Positions 5,134 through 5,386 of a stretch of DNA of 5,386 bases are shown here, in pieces; within the stretch, counting starts at the first letter, position 1; each line of letters begins with the position of its first letter. The DNA comes from a bacterium (GTDB taxonomy: Bacteria; Krumholzibacteriota; Krumholzibacteriia; Krumholzibacteriales; Krumholzibacteriaceae): contig JAFNGP010000113.1 in the NCBI GenBank assembly GCA_017885175.1, forward strand, positions 599 through 5,984, given 5' to 3'. The position numbers were made by a program, and so were the translations under genes. A model generated the notes under the pieces. The model was not told where the DNA came from. It did not search any database and saw only the letters and a program-made list of their open reading frames with translations.

Positions 5134-5386
5134 TCATGCGCGGGCGCCTTTTCCCGATGTCGCCCGGTAGACGTGAACGATCCGCTGGATGGTGGTGACG
5201 AGGCTGAGGACCGCCAAAAACGCGATCACGACGAAGAGCACGGTCCTTCCGAGAAGGAGCCCGAGCACGAGAAGGGCGACTCTCTCGGGCCGTTCGAGCA
5301 GACCGACGCGGCAATCGATCCCGAGCCCCTCGGCCCGGGCCCGCGTGTAGCTCGTGAGAAACGATCCGGCGAGCGCCGCGACGACG
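5134..5386 (-). CDS. CDP-alcohol phosphatidyltransferase, C-terminal part (N-terminus cut by window)
   Basis: Only the last 83 residues are visible. The segment SYTRARAEGLG followed by VGLLERPERVALL is characteristic of the C-terminal half of CDP-alcohol phosphatidyltransferases, integral membrane enzymes that move a phosphatidyl group from CDP-diacylglycerol (or a related lipid) to an alcohol such as glycerol-3-phosphate or inositol phosphate. Two hydrophobic helices follow (visible residues about 36-46 and 49-64), then a basic tail ending ARA. The diagnostic DG-x2-AR...D-x3-D catalytic motif should lie upstream, outside the window, so the exact substrate cannot be given. The AEGLG/GLLER wording resembles phosphatidylinositol-phosphate-synthase-like members more than classical PgsA, but this is from memory. 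The gene ends 37 bases before tmk and probably shares its transcript. Confidence 0.85.
   Translation of the reverse strand, partial: VVAALAGSFLTSYTRARAEGLGIDCRVGLLERPERVALLVLGLLLGRTVLFVVIAFLAVLSLVTTIQRIVHVYRATSGKGARA

Noticed and set aside
5093..5314. Minus-strand frame of 73 codons before tmk
   Set aside because: The alternative frame ending at 5134 gives a convincing phosphatidyltransferase C-terminus; this one is Arg/Pro/Ser-rich. Only its last 14 codons are noted as a possible linking frame.
1..5386. tRNA, rRNA, CRISPR array, insertion sequence, prophage or defence system
   Set aside because: I found no repeated spacers, cloverleaf, transposase, integrase or defence-protein motif. Almost all bases belong to ordinary genes.

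Overview
The window is a GC-rich (about 60% by eye), gene-dense piece of a bacterial chromosome. It holds seven protein genes, two of them cut by the window edges. I see no tRNA, rRNA, CRISPR array, insertion sequence or phage gene. Signal peptides, a membrane-anchored PDZ/S41 protease and GGAGG ribosome binding sites fit a bacterium with an exported envelope compartment. The S41 protease carries a sequence block (PSGRCI, then a linker, then GR-VYGGGGITPD) that I associate from memory with proteases of the Bacteroidetes/Chlorobi/Fibrobacteres side of the tree. The codon use and GC content would suit a GC-rich candidate phylum near that group. The species cannot be named from the sequence.

Layout. 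On the left, a minus-strand gene (1-686, truncated) encodes an unrecognised membrane protein with a signal peptide and an Ig-like exported domain. It diverges, across only 32 bases, from a plus-strand pair: an alpha/beta-hydrolase (719-1627) and a small single-pass membrane protein (1624-2001), which overlap by ATGA. This pair meets a minus-strand block tail to tail with a 25-base coding overlap. Read in its own direction, from the right edge, the minus block is a CDP-alcohol phosphatidyltransferase (truncated, 5134-5386), thymidylate kinase tmk (4437-5096), a 160-base gap with a likely promoter, an S41 C-terminal processing protease (2654-4276) and a HAD-IB phosphatase (1977-2657). The last two overlap by GTGA.

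The genes do not form one obvious pathway. Phosphatidyltransferase and tmk are housekeeping functions (phospholipid head-group transfer, dTDP supply) and probably share a transcript. The protease and phosphatase form a second, translationally coupled unit with its own promoter. No clear new biological system is visible. The points most worth a second look are a perfect 11-bp inverted repeat spanning the convergent junction, a dnaX-like A-AAA-AAG slippery heptamer inside the protease linker, a possible leaderless start of the hydrolase, and an Asn replacing the first motif IV Asp of the phosphatase.
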